The notes under the pieces are model-generated. The model did no database searches. It was given only the letters and a program-made list of their open reading frames with translations, and was not told the origin of the DNA. 54,411 bases of DNA from Gordonia sputi NBRC 100414 (lineage in GTDB: Bacteria; Actinomycetota; Actinomycetes; Mycobacteriales; Mycobacteriaceae), in assembly GCF_000248055.1 (NCBI RefSeq), contig NZ_BAFC01000096.1, forward strand, positions 1 to 54,411, written 5' to 3'. A program made the translations under genes and the position numbers. This document shows, piece by piece, positions 24,925 to 34,718 of the stretch (position 1 is the stretch's first letter; each line of letters starts with the position of its first letter).

Positions 24925-26855
24925 GAGAGATTCCATGTGCTCGCCGTGCCGAAGATCGAGACCTGGATCGGTCCGGACAGCGGAACACGGGTCACCTTGC
25001 GCGTCACACCCACCATCATGCTGTCCTGATAGAGCGGCAGATAAATCGACTGCGCTGCCAGCAGCGGTTCGGCCTCGGTCAACTGCGGAAGCGGGTTGTC
25101 CGACGACAACGCGTCGCGCGCGAGGCCGATGAGGACGTTGTCGCAGACTCCCGAGGGATTCGACGCGTAGACGTCCTGGGTCGACGTCTGCTGCTGCTGG
25201 TCGGGGGCATCGCTCGTGGGGGTCGGCGGCGTCGAGAGGCTCGGTGCCGTACCCGGCTTGGGCTGATCGCAATCGACCTGGGACGCCAGTGCCGCGGCAG
25301 GCGGCACGCCGAGGCCCGTCCAGCCAACGGCCATGTCGACACGCGATTCGGTGAGGGCGACCCCATACAACTCGTTGTTGGGCAGGGAGACCACGGCGGC
25401 ACGGACACCGGCGTTGCGTAGCTGGTCGACGATGTTGGCAGCGGCGGCGGTCGACCGCGCGTCACCGCTGATCGCACCGACGCGCACGGCGAGGTCGCGG
25501 CCGTCCTTGGAGAAAGCGGCGACACCGTCGGGTACCGGCGACATGGTCGACGCGGGGTCGGGTGGCGTCGAGGACGACGGGGAGACGGGGGCCGTCGAGG
25601 ACGACGGGGCTCCCGACGAAGGTGACACAGAACTGGTGGCCGGTGCACTCGAGGGAACCGACGAACCGGCGGGCGGCGTCGAGGTCGGGGTCGGCGCTCC
25701 ACGCCGGTAGCCCGCCGACCCGAGCAACTCGTCGATCTGCTCGACGCTCGGGCGCTGGCGGTCGACTGCGAAGTACCCCGGATCCGACGGTGCGAGAACG
25801 GTGTTCGCGTACGGCGTGACGATGGTGTCGCCCGCGCCCGCGTAGGTGACGACCGCCGGGTCGATCATTCCCAAGATTGCTCGACGAACCGCCACCGAGT
25901 TCATCACCGGAGTGCGCGCGTTGACGCTGATACTCAACGCTCGTGACGTCGCCGAGCGCTGCGTCGCGATCCCTGGGACGGCGGCGAGTTCTGCGCTACT
26001 GGCGGGCCCGGTGGCCAGCGTCGCGAGCGACGAGTCGCCCGAACGTACGGACTCCACCATCTGCGACGCGGTACCCGCTCTGCGCAACACCACCTGGTCG
26101 AGGATCGACGGCTTCACCCAGAAGCGGTCGTTGCGGATCAGGCGCACCTCGTCGCGGGTGGTGTCGATCGAGAACACCGAGAACGGACCAGCCGACACCG
26201 GCTTACCGCTGTCCATACCGGTCTGGAATCCGGCGGGCGCCCCCTTCAGGACGTGACTGGGAAGCAGCCAGGTGAACATCTCGCGCCATGCCGGGTATGC
26301 GCGCGCGAACTTGACCGTCACCACCTTGCCACCGCTGCTCGACTCCACGGAGTCGATCAACCGGTACCCCGCGGGCGCGACGACGTTGGGCTGTCGAGAC
26401 ATCTGTTGCCACAGGTAGCTGAAATCGTCGCCGGTGACGGGCAGACCGTCGGACCACTGCGCATTGGTGTGGATCTTGTAGGTGACCGTGAACGGCTGCT
26501 GCGACGTGACCTCCGCCGAGGTGAGCAGCGCCTCGGAGCGCTGCCAGACAACACCGTCGGGCGTCTGAACGGGTTCGAACGCACTCGGCAGTGTCATCGA
26601 GGCGATCGCCGTGGTGACGGGGCTCTGATCGGCGGCGAGATGCGGATTGAATCCCTGGCCGACCGAGTCGGTGGCGACGTAGATCGTCTTCTCCGTCGGG
26701 TACTCGGCGGGGGTCTGCGGTGGGGCCTCGGTCTCGCGGACCGGCGGCGGCGGGTCGGACATGCACCCGGCCATCGTCGCGGCCACAACAGCGCTCAGCA
26801 CCGCCAACAGGAGGTGCCTACGCCGTCGAGAACGGTCAACCGCTCGCGCCCGCAT
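24921..26855 (-). CDS. lpqW: LpqW-like lipoprotein, solute-binding family 5
   Basis: A 644-residue exported lipoprotein. Signal: RRRRHLLLAVLSAVVAATMAGC with the acylated C31. The body is an oligopeptide-binding-protein fold (EKTIYVATDSVGQGFNPHLAADQ, QWSDGLPVTGDDFSYLWQQMS). About residues 395-450 are a Pro/Ser/Thr-rich linker (STPPAGSSVPSSAPATSS and similar). In mycobacteria LpqW acts in the branch between phosphatidylinositol mannosides and lipoarabinomannan, not in transport. ATG at 26855 is chosen because AGGAGG lies 6 bases before it; an in-frame GTG at 26876 lies upstream of that site. Next to mshB, as in M. tuberculosis. Confidence 0.9.
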   Translation of the reverse strand: MRARAVDRSRRRRHLLLAVLSAVVAATMAGCMSDPPPPVRETEAPPQTPAEYPTEKTIYVATDSVGQGFNPHLAADQSPVTTAIASMTLPSAFEPVQTPDGVVWQRSEALLTSAEVTSQQPFTVTYKIHTNAQWSDGLPVTGDDFSYLWQQMSRQPNVVAPAGYRLIDSVESSSGGKVVTVKFARAYPAWREMFTWLLPSHVLKGAPAGFQTGMDSGKPVSAGPFSVFSIDTTRDEVRLIRNDRFWVKPSILDQVVLRRAGTASQMVESVRSGDSSLATLATGPASSAELAAVPGIATQRSATSRALSISVNARTPVMNSVAVRRAILGMIDPAVVTYAGAGDTIVTPYANTVLAPSDPGYFAVDRQRPSVEQIDELLGSAGYRRGAPTPTSTPPAGSSVPSSAPATSSVSPSSGAPSSSTAPVSPSSSTPPDPASTMSPVPDGVAAFSKDGRDLAVRVGAISGDARSTAAAANIVDQLRNAGVRAAVVSLPNNELYGVALTESRVDMAVGWTGLGVPPAAALASQVDCDQPKPGTAPSLSTPPTPTSDAPDQQQQTSTQDVYASNPSGVCDNVLIGLARDALSSDNPLPQLTEAEPLLAAQSIYLPLYQDSMMVGVTRKVTRVPLSGPIQVSIFGTASTWNLS

Positions 26856-26941
26856 CGGCGGCCTCCTGCCGGTCACCCACTCACCCCCACCATCACGTCC
26901 CCATGTTCACGTCAGCACCACCCCGACACTCACGAGGTCGG

Positions 26942-28882
26942 CTAGCCGGCCGCCTGATCACGCGTCTTGGCTCGCGAACGCTCACGGGCACGCGTGGACG
27001 AATCGAGATGCACCTTACGCACACGCACGACCTCGGGGGTCGCCTCGACACACTCGTCTGCTGCGCAGAATTCCATCGCACCCTCGAGCTCGAGATGCAT
27101 TGGCTTGGCCAGCGTCTCCATGACGTCTGCCGACGACTGACGCATGTTGGTCAGCTTCTTCTCGCGGGTCACATTGATGTCGAGATCCTCCGCACGCGGG
27201 TTGATACCGACGACGTGACCTTCGTAGGTGTCGTCGCCCGGATTGACGAAGAACGTGCCGCGGTCGGCGAGCTGGATCATCGCGAACGGCGTCACCGTAC
27301 CCGCACGGTCACTGACCAGTGAGCCGGTGTGGCGTGCGCGGATCTCGCCCGCCCAGGCGTCGTAGCCGTCGAACACGGCGTTGGCGATGCCGGTGCCGCG
27401 CGTCTCGGTGAGGAAGTCGGTGCGGAAGCCGATCAGCCCGCGGGAAGGCACCCGGAACTCCATGCGGACCCAACCGGATCCGTGGTTGTTCATCTGGTCC
27501 ATGCGACCCTTACGCGCCGCGAGCAACTGGGTCACCGCACCGAGGTACTCCTCGGGGACGTCGATCGTCAGGTGCTCGAATGGCTCGTGCACCTTGCCGT
27601 CGACCTTGCGTGTGACCACCTGCGGCTTGCCGACGGTCAGCTCGAAGTTCTCGCGTCGCATCTGCTCGACGAGGATCGCGAGGGCGAGCTCACCACGACC
27701 CTGCACCTCCCAGGCGTCGGGCCGATTGATGTCGACGACGCGCAGCGACACGTTGCCGATGAGCTCGCTGTCGAGGCGATCCTTGACCATGCGCGCGGTG
27801 AGCTTGTGGCCCTTCACCCGACCGGCGAGCGGCGAGGTGTTGGTGCCGATGATGACCGAGATGGCAGGCTCGTCGACGGTGATGCGCGGCAGGGCAACCG
27901 GGTTCTCGGCATCGGCGAGGGTGTCGCCGATCATGATCTCGGGGATACCGGCGATGGCCACGATGTCGCCTGCGACCGCCGACTCCGCCGGACTGCGCTC
28001 CACGCCGACGGTTGCGAGCAGTTCGGTGATCTTGGCGCGCTCGACGACCGGCTCCGCGGTGCCGTCCTCCTTGGTGATCTCACGCATCCAGGAGACGGTC
28101 TGGCCCTTCTTGAGGGTGCCGTTGTGGATACGGACCAGCCCGAGGCGGCCGAGGAACGGCGAGGCGTCGAGGTTGGTGACGTGCGCCTGCAGCGGAGCGT
28201 CCGCGTCGCCCTTGGGCGCGGGGACGTGCTCCATCAGGACGTCGAAGAAGGGGTCGAGGTTCTCGCCCTCGGGTACCTCGCCGTTCGCGGGCTCCACCGT
28301 GCTGGCGATGCCTGCGCGGCCCGAGGCGTACAGGACCGGGAGGTCGAGGACCTGCTCGGCAGCGGCGGCGGCCTCGTCGTCGAGGTCGGAGGCGAGGTCG
28401 AGCAGCAGATCGTGGGTCTCGGAGACAACCTCCGAGATGCGCGCGTCAGGACGGTCGGTCTTGTTGACCAGCAGGATGACCGGCAGCGATGCGCTGAGCG
28501 CCTTGCGCAGCACGAAGCGGGTCTGCGGGAGCGGACCCTCGGACGCGTCGACGAGCAGCACGACGCCGTCGACCATCGACAGGCCGCGCTCGACCTCACC
28601 GCCGAAGTCGGCGTGGCCGGGGGTGTCGATCACGTTGATGACGACCTCGGTGCCGTCGGGCTGACGACGATGCACCGCGGTGTTCTTCGCGAGAATGGTG
28701 ATGCCCTTCTCGCGTTCGAGGTCTCCGGAGTCCATCACGCGATCGACGAGCTCGGCACGCTCACCGAACACTCCGGACTGGCGGAGCATCGCGTCGACCA
28801 GCGTGGTCTTGCCATGGTCGACGTGCGCGACGATCGCGACATTGCGGAAGTTGGGGACAGCGCTCACTGAGCTCTCTTTCAT
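26942..28882 (-). CDS. typA: Ribosome-associated GTPase TypA/BipA
   Basis: Translational GTPase of 646 residues involved in 50S assembly and stress adaptation. G-motifs: G1 AIVAHVDHGKTTL, G3 VIDTPGHADFGGE, G4 LLVNKTDRPDAR. The C-terminal domain contains VRMEFRVPSRGLIGFRTDFLTETRGTG and the TypA-specific ELVAIN-like stretch GHVVGINPRAEDLDINVTREKKLTNMR. ATG at 28882 is used; a GTG at 28867 (VSAVPNFRN) matches the usual family start and has GAGAG just upstream, so it may be the real start. It heads the lpqW-mshB strand. Confidence 0.94.
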   Translation of the reverse strand: MKESSVSAVPNFRNVAIVAHVDHGKTTLVDAMLRQSGVFGERAELVDRVMDSGDLEREKGITILAKNTAVHRRQPDGTEVVINVIDTPGHADFGGEVERGLSMVDGVVLLVDASEGPLPQTRFVLRKALSASLPVILLVNKTDRPDARISEVVSETHDLLLDLASDLDDEAAAAAEQVLDLPVLYASGRAGIASTVEPANGEVPEGENLDPFFDVLMEHVPAPKGDADAPLQAHVTNLDASPFLGRLGLVRIHNGTLKKGQTVSWMREITKEDGTAEPVVERAKITELLATVGVERSPAESAVAGDIVAIAGIPEIMIGDTLADAENPVALPRITVDEPAISVIIGTNTSPLAGRVKGHKLTARMVKDRLDSELIGNVSLRVVDINRPDAWEVQGRGELALAILVEQMRRENFELTVGKPQVVTRKVDGKVHEPFEHLTIDVPEEYLGAVTQLLAARKGRMDQMNNHGSGWVRMEFRVPSRGLIGFRTDFLTETRGTGIANAVFDGYDAWAGEIRARHTGSLVSDRAGTVTPFAMIQLADRGTFFVNPGDDTYEGHVVGINPRAEDLDINVTREKKLTNMRQSSADVMETLAKPMHLELEGAMEFCAADECVEATPEVVRVRKVHLDSSTRARERSRAKTRDQAAG

Positions 28883-29044
28883 CTTTTTCGACGTCCCGAA
28901 GGCATGTGCGGGCCGTCGGCGATCCGGTTTCAGGCACCGGATGTGGACTCTACGACGCTCAACAGGGTATCTGCTCGGACCATGAGAGCGCGATCACACA
29001 GGTGGGAGCGTGTTTTGCGGTGCTCTTTCGAGGGGTCGTCATCG

Positions 29045-29932
29045 TCACCGCGACCGACCACCCGCCTGGACTCCGATCGCCCCGGCGACGGCGAGGATTC
29101 CGAGCAGCTCGGTGAGCGCGGGGACTTGCCGCAACGCGATGAAGCCCACCACAGCGGCTGTGACCGGCAGTAATGCGAGCAGCACGGCGAACCGAGCCGG
29201 ACCCACCGAACGCAGGATGACCTGATCGAGGGCGTACGGAACCGCTGTCGAGAGCACCCCGAGTCCCAGCGCGAGCAGGATGAGCCACCACACGTTCTCG
29301 CCGGCTCGCACGGCCGGTCCCACGGTCAGCGCCAGCGGCGACGTCACGATCGCCGCGACAACGAAACCCGTTGTCAGGTCCTCGATCCCCGCCCCGCGGA
29401 CGGCGACGCGCCGGCCCAGCACGATGTAACCCGCCCAACACGCAGCGGCCACGAGCGCCAGCACGACGCCGAGCACACTCCCCGCCCAGTGCACGTCGAC
29501 GATGAGTGCCACGCCGATCACCGCGGCGAGCAGCGCCGCGACATCGCGCCTCGTACGTGATCCGGCCGCCGCCACCGCGATGGGACCGAGAAACTCGAGT
29601 GCGACCGTCGTGCCGAGTGGCAGGTGGTCGAGCGCGAGGTAGAACGCGATGTTCATCGCGGCCGTCATCAGGCCGAACATGCCCGCGAGGCGCAGCCGCG
29701 ACCACTGCCACGCGGCACGGCCGGGACGCACCACGATCAGCAGCACGAGGCCTGCCCCGGCGATGCGCAACCACGCGACACCCGCGGGCGACACCACGTC
29801 GAAGAGCTCGATCGCGATGGCGGCACCGAGGTACATCGACGTGCCACCCAGGAGCATCAGCGCGGGACCCAGCCAACGCACGTCGCGTGTGGCCGAAGGC
29901 CGCTCGACCCGTTGCCGTCGCTGTTGCGTCAC
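29045..29932 (-). CDS. EamA/DMT-superfamily transporter, RhtA-like
   Basis: A 295-residue inner-membrane exporter with ten predicted helices in two EamA repeats: PALMLLGGTSMYLGAAIAIELF to LDHLPLGTTVALEFLGPIAVA, then VLGVVLALVAAACWAGYIVLGRRV to VVGFIALRQVPALTELLGILAV. The P-L-G-T-x-x-A-L-E-F-L-G-P motif is that of RhtA/YdcZ-type amino-acid or metabolite exporters. Substrate not known. No obvious partner genes. Confidence 0.87.
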   Translation of the reverse strand: MTQQRRQRVERPSATRDVRWLGPALMLLGGTSMYLGAAIAIELFDVVSPAGVAWLRIAGAGLVLLIVVRPGRAAWQWSRLRLAGMFGLMTAAMNIAFYLALDHLPLGTTVALEFLGPIAVAAAGSRTRRDVAALLAAVIGVALIVDVHWAGSVLGVVLALVAAACWAGYIVLGRRVAVRGAGIEDLTTGFVVAAIVTSPLALTVGPAVRAGENVWWLILLALGLGVLSTAVPYALDQVILRSVGPARFAVLLALLPVTAAVVGFIALRQVPALTELLGILAVAGAIGVQAGGRSR

Positions 29933-29996
29933 AGCCGACGAACCTACTCCGCGCCGCAGTCACCTCGCACGGAAGTTTTCACCGACACGATCGTCG

Positions 29997-31454
29997 TCAG
30001 GACGAACCGGATGATCCTGCCGAGCCCGTCGTCAGTCCGTTCGATGGCGCCTTCCGCACGCATCCGCTCGCCGCGGCTTTCCCGGCGAATCTGTCGGCGA
30101 GCCATTCGTAGGCCTCGTTGTATCCGGCGACTCCACCCGCGATGTGGCCCAACGCAGTTCCTCCGATCACCGGAAAGCTGATGTTCCGATACTCGAGTGA
30201 TCGTGGGTTCTCGGCGCACCACTCGGCGAAGAGCGTCTGACCTTGCGAGACGGGGACCGTCGGGTCAACGGGATTGCTGGACAACAGGATTGGGATATCG
30301 GTGGGCTTGCGCATACCGACCTTCTGATCATTCACGCGCGCGGCAAGCGCGGGGGTGGAGTCGATCAGCTCCCCGATTGTCTTGCCGCTGGCCGTCCACG
30401 TACTGGTCTTCGGCGATCCGATGAGGGTCGTCGCCACGATGCACTGTCCGCGAACAAGATTCGTCACGCGCTTGCCCTCGGCGTTGAGCAGCGGAGGAAT
30501 CTGTTGCGCCATATCGGGATACAGCGCCATCGCCCCGTCGATGGCCCACCCGATCGCTCCGCCGAGGCGCTGACCGTCGAGGTGATTGAGCAGACTGCGC
30601 AGATCGGTCGGAGCACCGCCCGCATAGATTCCGACAACATGGTTGGCCAGGTCGGGGGCGTAGGAGTCAATCAGTTCCGCTGCAGCGGCCGTCGCGGCGC
30701 CGCCCTGCGAATAACCGGCGAGCGCGACCTTGGTGGCCGGATTCACGCCGGGCAGGTGCAACGCGGCGCGTGCGGCATCGATCACGGCGTTGCCCTGGTC
30801 GATGCGCATCGCGAAGGTGTGATCGCCGGGTGTCCCCAGTCCGATGTAGTCGGTGCTCACCACGCCGTAGCCGCGCGCGAGCAGGTTGTAGGTGATCAGT
30901 GCTTCGATCTCGGCCATCGGTCCGCCGGGTGACGCCACGTTCGGCGAGGAGACCAAACGTGAAGGCGCACACTGGTCGCCCATGCCGTGTGCACCGGGCC
31001 CGTAGGAGACGAGGGGACGCGTGCCCGGTCCGGCCCACGGCCGCGACGGTTGCAAATAGTAGCCGCTGACCGCGACCTTCTTGCCGAGAGCATTCGTCGA
31101 CACATACAAGATCTTCGTCGCCGACGCCGGGATCTTCCCGGCCCGATTGGGCACGGTGATGAACGTCGACATGGACTGTGTCCGAAGCAGTGTGCCTGGC
31201 GCGGGAAGCGCGCCCGTCGGCGGTGTGTAGAAGGGGTCGCTGCCACCCGACGATCCCGCCGAACCGCTATCGGCTGAGCCCGACGACCCGAGCGGTGCCG
31301 CCGCGGCGCGACCGGCGTCGAACACCGCGCTCGTTCCCAACATCCCGGCGACCGTGAGCGCCACGACGCAAATGATGGTCGCCATCGATCGCCACCGGCC
31401 GCCACGCGACCGAACCGTACGCCGATACGGCGTTTCTCCCCCTCGATTGCCCAC
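29997..31454 (-). CDS. Secretory lipase family (PF03583) protein
   Basis: An exported alpha/beta hydrolase of 485 residues. Signal segment: SMATIICVVALTVAGMLGTSAVF followed by AAAAP. A Ser/Gly-rich linker leads to the catalytic domain. Nucleophile S249 is in VALAGYSQGGAA, the Asp is in LLSSNPVDPTVPVSQGQ and the His is in GTALGHIAGG. The family includes Candida-type and mycobacterial secreted triacylglycerol lipases. GTG at 31454 is chosen for a GGGAG site 5 bases upstream and a normal signal length; a GTG at 31532 would add 26 residues. The gene at 38241 is a related copy with a broken active site. Confidence 0.87.
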   Translation of the reverse strand: MGNRGGETPYRRTVRSRGGRWRSMATIICVVALTVAGMLGTSAVFDAGRAAAAPLGSSGSADSGSAGSSGGSDPFYTPPTGALPAPGTLLRTQSMSTFITVPNRAGKIPASATKILYVSTNALGKKVAVSGYYLQPSRPWAGPGTRPLVSYGPGAHGMGDQCAPSRLVSSPNVASPGGPMAEIEALITYNLLARGYGVVSTDYIGLGTPGDHTFAMRIDQGNAVIDAARAALHLPGVNPATKVALAGYSQGGAATAAAAELIDSYAPDLANHVVGIYAGGAPTDLRSLLNHLDGQRLGGAIGWAIDGAMALYPDMAQQIPPLLNAEGKRVTNLVRGQCIVATTLIGSPKTSTWTASGKTIGELIDSTPALAARVNDQKVGMRKPTDIPILLSSNPVDPTVPVSQGQTLFAEWCAENPRSLEYRNISFPVIGGTALGHIAGGVAGYNEAYEWLADRFAGKAAASGCVRKAPSNGLTTGSAGSSGSS

Positions 31455-31624
31455 TCCGACTCCCACTTTCGATTCGACAGCCACAGCGATGTCGCGTGCT
31501 CCCCTGGTACGACGGGATGTGCGGATCGCCACCCCCGGTGTTCGGTGTACGACAGTAAACCGAGTGTCGTCTGAGTGCAGGTTCGATTACCGATTCGTGA
31601 TGTAACGAGTTGACGCTTGCCCTG

Positions 31625-32035
31625 TCATCGCGCTCGGCGCAGAACCTTTCGGAGTTCGGGCAGCCACGCGGTATCGGCGGGCACCAGCCGGCCCACCGCA
31701 GCCATATCGTCGAGTTCGTCGGCGCTCACCCACAGCAGTCGGGAGTGTTCGACCGCCCTCGGCGCACCGTCGACGATCCGCGCCCACAGCGCGACGAGCG
31801 TCAGGTCGTGCGAGAGTTCGACGGAGTCGGCGAGGCGTGCACCCACCTCGACGTCGACCTCGAGTTCTTCGCGCAGTTCACGACGCAACGCGGTCGCCAG
31901 GTCTTCGCCGTCTTCGACCTTGCCACCCGGAAGCTCCCACAGACCGGCAACCTGTGGCGGATAACTGCGCTGCGCCAAAAGAAGTCGGCCATCGGAGGTG
32001 GTGATGGCACCCGCGACGACGATCCTCGTGCTCAC
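31625..32035 (-). CDS. mutT2: Nudix hydrolase, MutT2-like
   Basis: A 136-residue Nudix protein: Nudix box GKVEDGEDLATALRRELREEL (G-x5-E-x7-REUXEExGU), preceded by WELPGG. Mycobacterial MutT2 (Rv1160) hydrolyses oxidised or modified dCTP/dGTP to clean the nucleotide pool and has nearly this length. The ATG overlaps the end of the thiQ-like gene by 4 bp, so it is probably translated with the transporter operon despite an unrelated job. Confidence 0.88.
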   Translation of the reverse strand: MSTRIVVAGAITTSDGRLLLAQRSYPPQVAGLWELPGGKVEDGEDLATALRRELREELEVDVEVGARLADSVELSHDLTLVALWARIVDGAPRAVEHSRLLWVSADELDDMAAVGRLVPADTAWLPELRKVLRRAR

Positions 32036-33078
32036 CTGCCGATCACCGCCACGTGTTCAGGACGCAACCGCAGCGCGACGGAATCCCCCACGCGCACACC
32101 GTCCGGCGACACCGCATCGACCTCACCCACCGATGTCGACACCCGAATCCGCTGGCCTGCAGGAAGATCGGCCACCACGACCACCTCGCCACGAACCGCA
32201 TCCGCGTCGAGAGTCCGGTCGCGCGCAATTGCTTCCGCGGCGAGCGACTCCGCGCGGAGTCCGAGTTCGCCTGATTCCCAGTCATTGTCGATCCGCAGGG
32301 ATTCCGGGTCGACGACGCCCAACGACGTGCTGATCACACCGTCGGTTCGTCGCGCCTGCACCACCGTCGTGCATCCGAGGAACTGTGCAGTCCACGTATC
32401 GACCGGTCTCTGCCACAGCCGCGCAGGTGGATCCGTCTGCACGATGTCGCCCGACCTCATCACCGAGATCGCGTCGGCAACCAGCGCCGCCTCGGTGTGA
32501 TCGTGGGTGACCAGGATCGCGGGTGTCGCGGTCGCCCGCACGGCGCGACCGATGTCGACGGCCAGCTCGTCGCGCAGTCTGCGATCGAGTGCGGCGAGCG
32601 GTTCGTCGAGCAGCAGCAGTCGGGGGTGGGGCGCGAGCGCACGCGCCAACGCGACGCGTTGCGCCTGCCCGCCCGACAGTTCGTCGACCGAACGCCGCTC
32701 AAATCCGGGCAACTGTACGAGTTCGAGCATCTCGGCAACCCGTTCGGCGATCTGTGACCTGCCCATGTGCCTGGCCTTGAGTCCGTAGGCGACGTTGGCA
32801 CCGACGCTTCTGCCGCCGAACAGTTGACCGTCCTGAAAGACAACACCGAAGTCCCTGCGGTGCGGCGGCACTCGGACCACATCGTCTCCGTCGAGGCGGA
32901 TACTTCCCCGCTCGACCTCTTCGAGACCTGCGATGGCGCGGATCAGCGTCGACTTTCCACACCCCGACGGACCGAGCAGCGCGGTCACGAGACCGTGCGC
33001 CCCGACGCTCCAGTCAAGATCGTCGATCACCGTGTGCGCACCGTAGGAGATGCGCACGCCCTCGAGTTCGAGCTTCAC
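32032..33078 (-). CDS. Thiamine ABC transporter ATP-binding subunit, ThiQ-like
   Basis: ABC ATPase, 348 residues. Walker A LLGPSGCGKSTLIRAIAG, Q-loop FGVVFQDGQLF, signature VDELSGGQAQRVALARAL, Walker B LLLLDEPLAALDRRLR, H-loop LVTHDHTEA. The C-terminal 110 residues are a TOBE-like regulatory domain. It overlaps the permease gene by 4 bp. The substrate is assigned through the ThiB-like binding protein two genes upstream; alone, it could be called a sulfate/iron-type ATPase. Confidence 0.87.
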   Translation of the reverse strand: MKLELEGVRISYGAHTVIDDLDWSVGAHGLVTALLGPSGCGKSTLIRAIAGLEEVERGSIRLDGDDVVRVPPHRRDFGVVFQDGQLFGGRSVGANVAYGLKARHMGRSQIAERVAEMLELVQLPGFERRSVDELSGGQAQRVALARALAPHPRLLLLDEPLAALDRRLRDELAVDIGRAVRATATPAILVTHDHTEAALVADAISVMRSGDIVQTDPPARLWQRPVDTWTAQFLGCTTVVQARRTDGVISTSLGVVDPESLRIDNDWESGELGLRAESLAAEAIARDRTLDADAVRGEVVVVADLPAGQRIRVSTSVGEVDAVSPDGVRVGDSVALRLRPEHVAVIGR

Positions 33079-34718
33079 AGCACCGCCCTCGACCGAGGCC
33101 TGAGCACTTCGACGGCGAGCATCGCCACGGCGGTCGCCACGACGAGCAGCATCGACGCCGCCATCGCCGTCGCCAATTGTGTTGCGCCGGGACGGTTCAG
33201 CGCGGACCCGATCAACACCGGCAGCGTCGTGGTGTCGGCGCGCGCCAGAAAACTCGTCGCACCGAATTCGCCGAGCGCCATCACGAATGCGAATCCTGCT
33301 GCGGCGGCCAGCGACCTGCCGATCGCGGGAAGGTCAATGGTGCGCAGCACGCGCAGCGGGCCCGCCCCGAGCGTCGCAGCAGCAGCGCGTGCACGGTCGG
33401 GAACCGCGTCGAGCGCGGGCACGAGAATCCCGATCACGACCGGTATCGCGATCAGCGCCTGAACACACGGAATGATCAACGGCGAGGACGCCGTTCGTGC
33501 GGGAAGCTCCGACAGCACAATGAGATAACCGAAACCGAGTGTGACAGCACTGATCCCGAGCGGGATGAGCGCCAGGACCGCGCCAACCGTCCGCGCAGCG
33601 CCTCGTGCGGTGTGCAGTGCGATCGCGGCCATGACACCGACGACCAGCGCGATCAGCATCGCCAGCAAGGCGGAGAGAAACGAATACCGCAGCGTCGCAA
33701 GTGGTGTCACACCGTTCACCGGCTCCGCCAGCGCGCGATAGCCGGCAAGAGTCCACGCGCCGTCACGACCGGGGCGAACCGACCGCACCGCGAGCACCAC
33801 GATCGGAACGACCAGGCCCACGATCGTCAAGGCCCACGCGAGCGTCGCCGACACCCGCGCCCACCCCCGGAGTCGACGACGCCGAGGCGCGCGCGTGCTC
33901 GTGGCGGAACTTCGCGACCGTGCCGTGACGAGGCGGGTGAGCAACAGTGCGACGACCACGACGACGATCTGCAACAGCGACAACGCCACCGCCTCCGGAA
34001 TCCGGAAGTAGCCGATGGCCTGTTGGTAGATCTCGGTTTCCAGTGTGCGTAGCGTGCCGCCACCCAGGATGATGATCACGCCGAAACTGGTCGAGCAGAA
34101 CAGGAAGATCAACGTGGCAGCGGCGCCGACCGCGGGCAGCAGCGCGGGGGCGATCACCGTCCGCCACGCACGAAACCGCCCGGCGCCCAACGTGCGTGCG
34201 GCATCGAGAGCACGGGTGTCGAGCCCGCGCCACGCCGCGCTGACAACCCTAACCACCACCGCGACGTTGAGAAAAGCGTGCGCGGCCAGCACCGCCCACC
34301 ATCCGGAACCGATGTGCGCAAAGGCGAGTGGGCCGTCGAAGACCGCTCGGAACGCGACACCGACCACCACCGTCGGCAAGACGAACGGCACCGTCACGAC
34401 GACGCTCAGAATCATCGCCGACGCTCCCCGCAGCCTCGACGACAACCAGACGATGGGTGCGGCAACCATCAGCGCCAGCGCCGTCGACGCGGCCGCCTGG
34501 GCGAGTGTCACCCCCAGCAGGTGAGCCGCGTGTGTTCGCGTGAACAACTCCCCCAGCGATGCTGATCCTGTTGCGGCGTCACCGTTCTGGGAGATCGCGC
34601 GCCACACGAGCGCGGCAACCGGCCACACGAAGAGCACCCCGAGGAACACCACGGGAACGGCAGCGAGCAGCCAGCCTCCGAGGCGGTTGCTGTTCAGCGA
34701 CCGACTGCGCTGCGCCAT
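33075..34718 (-). CDS. Thiamine ABC transporter permease, two-domain ThiP-like
   Basis: A 547-residue permease made of two fused MetI-like domains of about six helices each. EAA loops are ALDAARTLGAGRFRAWRTVIAPAL in the first half and RARAAAATLGAGPLRVLRTIDLPAI in the second. The fused form is usual for ThiP and FbpB permeases. The ATG at 34718 lies 25 bp inside the end of the binding-protein gene; no better start occurs after it, and longer open frames upstream merely read antisense of thiB. Co-translated with the ATPase (4-bp overlap). Confidence 0.87.
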   Translation of the reverse strand: MAQRSRSLNSNRLGGWLLAAVPVVFLGVLFVWPVAALVWRAISQNGDAATGSASLGELFTRTHAAHLLGVTLAQAAASTALALMVAAPIVWLSSRLRGASAMILSVVVTVPFVLPTVVVGVAFRAVFDGPLAFAHIGSGWWAVLAAHAFLNVAVVVRVVSAAWRGLDTRALDAARTLGAGRFRAWRTVIAPALLPAVGAAATLIFLFCSTSFGVIIILGGGTLRTLETEIYQQAIGYFRIPEAVALSLLQIVVVVVALLLTRLVTARSRSSATSTRAPRRRRLRGWARVSATLAWALTIVGLVVPIVVLAVRSVRPGRDGAWTLAGYRALAEPVNGVTPLATLRYSFLSALLAMLIALVVGVMAAIALHTARGAARTVGAVLALIPLGISAVTLGFGYLIVLSELPARTASSPLIIPCVQALIAIPVVIGILVPALDAVPDRARAAAATLGAGPLRVLRTIDLPAIGRSLAAAAGFAFVMALGEFGATSFLARADTTTLPVLIGSALNRPGATQLATAMAASMLLVVATAVAMLAVEVLRPRSRAVL

